A DNA stretch of 64,000 bases. Source: JAVBMU01 sp031551755 (GTDB taxonomy: Bacteria > Actinomycetota > Actinomycetes > Actinomycetales > Cellulomonadaceae). Under the pieces are notes generated by a model, which saw nothing but the letters and a program-made list of their open reading frames with translations, did not search any database and was not told where the DNA came from. Below are positions 59,915 through 64,000 of this stretch, in pieces. The position numbers and the translations under genes are program-made. How positions within the stretch are numbered: position 1 is the first letter of the stretch; each line of letters starts with the position of its first letter. The stretch covers positions 62,001 to 126,000 of the forward strand of contig JAVBNE010000013.1 of assembly GCA_031551755.1 (NCBI GenBank), given 5' to 3'.

Positions 59915-62584
59915 CTAGGCCTTGCGGCTGACGACGAGGCCCGGGCCGGTCGGCGCGCCCGCCGCACTACCCCCCGCAGCCTCAGCGTTCTCCGCCGAAT
60001 CAGCCGCCGGGCGGTCCACCACGATGGTGTCGCCGTCGGCAACCTCACCCGCCAACAGCAGCCGGGCGAGCTGGTCGCCGATCTCCCGCTGCACCAACCG
60101 CCGCAGCGGCCGGGCACCGAAGGCGGGGTCGAAACCCTCCAAGGCCAGCCACTCTCGCGCTGCGGGCCGGACGTCGAGGACGATCCGCCGGTCTGTCAGC
60201 CGCTTACCCAGCGCCGCGACCTGCAGATCCACGATGGTGCCCAGTTCCTCGATCGACAGCGGGTCGAAGAGAATGACGTCGTCCAGACGGTTCAGGAACT
60301 CCGGCTTGAAACTCGCCCGTACGGCTGCCATCACCGAAGACCGTTTGGTGGCGTCGTCGAGCAGCGGGTCCACGAGGAACTGCGAGCCGAGGTTCGAGGT
60401 GAGCACGAGGATCACGTTCCGGAAGTCGACCGTGCGACCCTGGCCATCGGTCAGGCGGCCGTCGTCGAGCACTTGCAGGAGCAGGTCGAAGACCTCGGGA
60501 TGCGCCTTCTCCACCTCGTCCATCAACACCACCGAGTAGGGCCGCCTGCGCACGGCTTCGGTGAGCTGGCCGCCCTCCTCATAGCCGACGTAGCCGGGAG
60601 GAGCTCCCACCAGGCGGGCCACCGAATGCTTCTCGGAGTACTCCGACATGTCGATCCGGACGATGGCGCGTTCGTCGTCGAAAAGGAAGTCCGCGAGCGC
60701 CTTAGCCAGCTCCGTCTTACCGACGCCCGTCGGCCCGAGGAAGAGGAAGGAACCGGTAGGACGGTCAGGGTCGGCCACCCCCGCCCGCGCGCGGCGTACT
60801 GCGTCGGAGACCGACCGCACCGCGCCGACCTGCCCGATCAGCCGTTGGCCGATGACGTCCTCCATGTGCAGGAGCTTCTCGCTCTCGCCTTGGAGCATCC
60901 GGCCGGCCGGGATCCCGGTCCAGGTCGAGACCACCTCGGCGATCTCATCTGCGCCGACCTTGTCCGCGATCATCGGGGCCTGCTCGGCCACGCCGGACTC
61001 GCCCCCGGCCTCGACATCCGCCTCGGCCTCCTCGGCGGCGTCCAGCTCGCGTTGCAGTTGGGGGATCTCGCCGTATTGCAGCCGCCCGGCGGTCTCCAGG
61101 TCGCCCTCACGAACGGCCCGTTCGACGGCGATGCGCAGCTCGTCGAGTTTGGCGCGCAGGTCGCCGACCCGGTTATGACCGGCCTTTTCGGCTTCCCAGC
61201 GGGCGGTCAGCGCGGCCAGTTCCTCGCGCCGGTCAGCGAGATCGGCGCGGAGCTTGCCGAGGCGTTCGAGGGAGGCCGGGTCGGTGGACTCCGAGAGCAC
61301 GACCTCCTCCATCTCGAGCCGGGTCACTGCGCGTTGGAGCTCGTCGATTTCGATGGGTGAGGAGTCGAGTTCCATCCGCAGCCGGGAGGCCGCCTCGTCG
61401 ACCAGGTCGATCGCCTTGTCGGGCAGTTGCCGGCCGGTGATGTACCGGTCGGAGAGCGTGGCCGCCGCGACCAGGGCCGAGTCGGCAATCGTCACCTTGT
61501 GGTGCGCCTCGTACCGTTCCTTGAGCCCGCGCAGGATGGCGACGGTGTCCTCCACCGACGGCTCCCCCACGAACACTTGCTGGAACCGCCGTTCGAGGGC
61601 CGGGTCCTTCTCGATGTACTCGCGGTACTCGTCCAGCGTGGTGGCTCCGACCATGCGGAGTTCACCGCGGGCCAGCATGGGCTTGAGCATGTTGCCCGCG
61701 TCCATCGCGCCCTCGCCGCCGGCTCCGGCGCCAACCACGGTGTGCAGTTCGTCGATGAAGGTGACGACCTCGCCGTCCGAGGACTTGATCTCTTCCAGCA
61801 CTGCCTTGAGCCGTTCCTCGAACTCACCGCGATACTTCGCGCCCGCGACCATGGCGGCGAGATCCAGCGCGATCAGTCGCTTGCCTTTGAGCGATTCCGG
61901 CACGTCGCCCGCGACGATCCGCTGAGCGAGCCCCTCGACGACTGCGGTCTTGCCGACGCCCGGCTCGCCGATGAGCACCGGGTTGTTCTTGGTGCGCCGC
62001 GACAGCACCTGCACGACGCGGCGGATCTCGGCGTCTCGGCCGATCACCGGGTCGAGTTTGCCTTCAGCGGCTGCGGCCGTGAGGTCGTTGCCGTACTGCT
62101 CCAGGGCCTGGTAGGTGCCCTCAGGGTTCGGGCTGGTCACCCGGGCATTGCCCCGGACGGTCGGGAGGGCAGCCCGGAGCGCGTCGGCGGTCGCCCCGGC
62201 CTGCTGGAGGGCGGTCGCAGCCGCGTCGGTGCCACTGGCCGCGCCGATCAGCAGGTGTTCGGTGGACACGTACTCGTCCCCAAGCTGCTGGGCAACGGAG
62301 CCCGCGGTGTCCAAGAGGACCGAGGTCGCCCGCGACGGCGTCGGGCGCGCGACGGCGGATCCGCTTGCGATCGGCAGGGCGACCAGGGCCGCTCGCACCT
62401 GGCGGCCCACGGCCTGCTTATCGGCGCCGACCGCGTCGAGGAGGCCGAGCGCCACGCCGCCGTCCTGGGCGAGCAGGGCAGCTACGAGATGCACGGGCTC
62501 CAGCTGGGGGTTGCCGACAGCCGAGGCGCTCTGGATGGCGTCGCCGATCGCCTGCTGCGACATGGTGGTGAATTTGGTGTCCAT
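59915..62584 (-). CDS. clpB: ATP-dependent chaperone ClpB
   Basis: 889 residues: N-terminal Clp_N, AAA-1 (GEPGVGKTAVVEGLA), coiled-coil middle domain (EELAALTARWEAEKAGHNR), AAA-2 (GPTGVGKTELAKALA), and D2 C-terminal. It disaggregates proteins with DnaK. Preceded by an HspR box and a SigH-like promoter. Confidence 0.95.
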   Translation of the reverse strand: MDTKFTTMSQQAIGDAIQSASAVGNPQLEPVHLVAALLAQDGGVALGLLDAVGADKQAVGRQVRAALVALPIASGSAVARPTPSRATSVLLDTAGSVAQQLGDEYVSTEHLLIGAASGTDAAATALQQAGATADALRAALPTVRGNARVTSPNPEGTYQALEQYGNDLTAAAAEGKLDPVIGRDAEIRRVVQVLSRRTKNNPVLIGEPGVGKTAVVEGLAQRIVAGDVPESLKGKRLIALDLAAMVAGAKYRGEFEERLKAVLEEIKSSDGEVVTFIDELHTVVGAGAGGEGAMDAGNMLKPMLARGELRMVGATTLDEYREYIEKDPALERRFQQVFVGEPSVEDTVAILRGLKERYEAHHKVTIADSALVAAATLSDRYITGRQLPDKAIDLVDEAASRLRMELDSSPIEIDELQRAVTRLEMEEVVLSESTDPASLERLGKLRADLADRREELAALTARWEAEKAGHNRVGDLRAKLDELRIAVERAVREGDLETAGRLQYGEIPQLQRELDAAEEAEADVEAGGESGVAEQAPMIADKVGADEIAEVVSTWTGIPAGRMLQGESEKLLHMEDVIGQRLIGQVGAVRSVSDAVRRARAGVADPDRPTGSFLFLGPTGVGKTELAKALADFLFDDERAIVRIDMSEYSEKHSVARLVGAPPGYVGYEEGGQLTEAVRRRPYSVVLMDEVEKAHPEVFDLLLQVLDDGRLTDGQGRTVDFRNVILVLTSNLGSQFLVDPLLDDATKRSSVMAAVRASFKPEFLNRLDDVILFDPLSIEELGTIVDLQVAALGKRLTDRRIVLDVRPAAREWLALEGFDPAFGARPLRRLVQREIGDQLARLLLAGEVADGDTIVVDRPAADSAENAEAAGGSAAGAPTGPGLVVSRKA

Positions 62585-62619
62585 TGCTACTCCGAGGGTC
62601 GAGAGGGCTCTGACCAGGG

Positions 62620-62653
62620 AACGACTCTAGAGTTGAGTCTATTCCGCTCAACT
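62620..62653 (-). promoter_or_regulatory. clpB promoter: HAIR (HspR) box with SigH-like promoter
   Basis: GTTGAGT-N7-GCTCAAC (62632-62652) matches the HAIR consensus CTTGAGT-N7-ACTCAAG except for the outer bases. On the minus strand GGAATA (62645-62640) and GTT (62622-62620) are 17 bp apart, the SigH pattern, and TTGAGC-N16-TAGAGT gives a possible vegetative promoter. Confidence 0.75.
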
Positions 62654-62841
62654 TTGCTTTGTCACCGGCATGATTGGTCGGCAGGTGACGGCGGTGGGGC
62701 GAACGGCGGCCCACCAGTGCGCCCAGTGGAGTCCAGGGCGCGGCTGCCAGCGGAGCGGGCGCCTGCCACAGTGCGTGCGGCGGTACCGCACCAGGTCTGC
62801 ACGTCTGCGAAGATGAGCCCTTCCGACCGAATGGAAGCGTC

Positions 62842-63498
62842 ATGCCCGAGGTTCGCCACCGCTGGACGTGGTGCCTCGCCCTGGCCGCCGTCGGCCTCGC
62901 CCTCGGGTGGGCAGCGACCCATCTCGCGTGGATTGCGGACGCAGACCTTCGGACCCTTGCATGGATCGCCGGCAATCTACGGTCGGCACCGGCAACCGCA
63001 GTGATGCAGGCCGTGAGCTGGCTCGGTTCAACCTACGTCGCGGCAACGCTGATCCTCGGCTGGTGTGCGATTCTGGCCTGCTACCGACGCGCCCGGGCGG
63101 CAATCGGCGTCGCCGTGATCGTGGCTGCCGGCTGGGGGGCGGTCGCCCTGGTGAAGCTGGTGATCGCTAGGCCCCGCCCACCCGCGACCGAGGTCAGTGC
63201 GCTCGCCAGCGAGTCGACTTACAGCTACCCGAGCGGCCATGTCGCCGTGACGTTCTCCGTGGCCGCAGCCGCTTGGCTCCTGACCCACGGGGGCCGCTGG
63301 GAACGAACAGCGGTGGCAACCGGAGTCGTGATGGTCGTCGTGATGGCGACGTCACGGATGTACCTCGGCGTGCATTTCCCGACCGACGTCCTCGGCGCAC
63401 CGCTCATCAGCTCGGCGGCGATCCTCGCGGTCGGCGGGGTACGGGCGCTCCGCCGATTTCATCTCAAACCCAGTGACCCACCAGACCGTCCCGCATGA
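62842..63498 (+). CDS. PAP2-family phosphatase
   Basis: 218 residues, about six hydrophobic segments, with the PAP2 motifs KLVIARPRP (Lys105), PSGH (His133), and SRMYLGVHFPTD (Arg172, His178, Asp182). A membrane lipid-phosphate or undecaprenyl-diphosphate phosphatase. Confidence 0.9.
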   Translation: MPEVRHRWTWCLALAAVGLALGWAATHLAWIADADLRTLAWIAGNLRSAPATAVMQAVSWLGSTYVAATLILGWCAILACYRRARAAIGVAVIVAAGWGAVALVKLVIARPRPPATEVSALASESTYSYPSGHVAVTFSVAAAAWLLTHGGRWERTAVATGVVMVVVMATSRMYLGVHFPTDVLGAPLISSAAILAVGGVRALRRFHLKPSDPPDRPA

Positions 63499-63723
63499 AC
63501 CATCCTGGCCAATCGAAACTGCGATACCCCACGCACCCGGCACCGGGATCGGTCGCCCCTGAACCGACGCCGGCTCGTCCTATTAGCCCGGAATGATCCG
63601 TGCTATAGAGGTGGGCCGGACTATTACAGCCGCGTCAGTTTGCGTGGGTGAGAATCCTCACGAGTAGGTCACAAAACGGTGACGATGGCCGTTTCGGTCG
63701 TGTGGGACGGTCATCCTATAGTC

Positions 63724-64000
63724 ATGACCTCAACCCGAAGGACGACCCGACGGCGTTTTGCCATCGGCGCGCTCATGGCCACGGTGGCATTGGCCCTCAC
63801 CGGCTGCATGCGAATGGATGTAGCCGTCACGATCAACCCCGATGACACCGCCTCGTCATCGATCGTCATGGCCTTCTCCGACGAAGTCGCCAAGTCGCTC
63901 GACATGACACCCGAAGAGATGCTCGCCCAGATGGATTCAGGGGCGGACTTCGAGGACAACGCGGAGAAGGTTGAGGACTACAAACAGGACGGCTACACCG
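63724..64000 (+). CDS. LppM-like lipoprotein (N-terminal part, runs off window edge)
   Basis: 92 residues visible. Signal with lipobox Leu25-Thr-Gly-Cys28 (ALTGC), then MRMDVAVTINPDDTAS, the characteristic opening of the LppM/DUF3153 family. The gap 63499-63723 contains no other clear feature. Confidence 0.8.
   Translation, partial: MTSTRRTTRRRFAIGALMATVALALTGCMRMDVAVTINPDDTASSSIVMAFSDEVAKSLDMTPEEMLAQMDSGADFEDNAEKVEDYKQDGYT

Overview
The window is high-GC DNA with actinobacterial features: a short 4.5S-type SRP RNA, a methylcitrate-cycle operon, a DtxR/IdeR-type iron box, an HspR (HAIR) box before clpB, and an aspartokinase gene with an internal beta-subunit start. I read it as a chromosomal segment of an actinomycete. 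A relative of Propionibacteriales is possible, but I cannot establish the genus.

Region by region. 1-6.0 kb: a LacI-type regulator (cut by the window edge) stands divergent to a tightly packed catabolic operon of asparaginase-like amidohydrolase, NodB-fold deacetylase/imidase-like hydrolase, MFS carrier, two SDRs and a small Cys-rich protein; three LacI-type palindromes lie 13 bp apart in the promoter region. 6.0-8.0 kb: a PP2C-like phosphatase overlaps a TPR-like membrane protein gene. 8.2-9.9 kb: ABC-F ATPase. 10.1-13.1 kb: a lipoprotein coupled to a large lipase-like protein with a helical C-terminal half, the best candidate for an undescribed toxin/immunity pair. 13.2-17.0 kb: marR-MFS operon, small lipoprotein, FAD reductase. 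17.3-22.7 kb: gntR-prpDBC and a divergent SDR. 22.9-30.9 kb: DAHP synthase, a DUF11-type surface protein, then saccharopine-dehydrogenase-like, APC permease, FAD amine-oxidase-like and GATase genes that suggest amine or polyamine catabolism. 31.2-36.5 kb: lysC-asd and ppdK. 36.9-42.6 kb: an ABC efflux pair and an iron-regulated two-gene ABC system resembling IrtAB. 42.9-50.1 kb: DUF5063, recR, dnaX, a hicAB cassette between 80-bp direct repeats, and metQNI. 50.6-54.6 kb: aldo/keto reductase, SRP RNA, tRNA-Ser, a 43-residue zinc ribbon, and a cluster of complete and broken toxin-antitoxin genes. 54.6-64 kb: a nucleotidyltransferase-phosphoglucomutase fusion, three Pro/Gln-rich membrane proteins, a PhnB-like protein, ClpB, a PAP2 phosphatase and the start of an LppM-like lipoprotein.

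Most of the window is ordinary housekeeping and catabolic sequence. Accessory signals concentrate at about 10-13 kb (lipase pair), 15.05, 30.07 and 31.06 kb (three copies of a nested palindromic repeat, two of them joined to tandem repeats), 46.6-47.4 kb (hicAB in a metI 3'-end duplication) and 52.4-54.6 kb (toxin-antitoxin remnants). All functional statements come from motif recognition by eye; no database search was possible.
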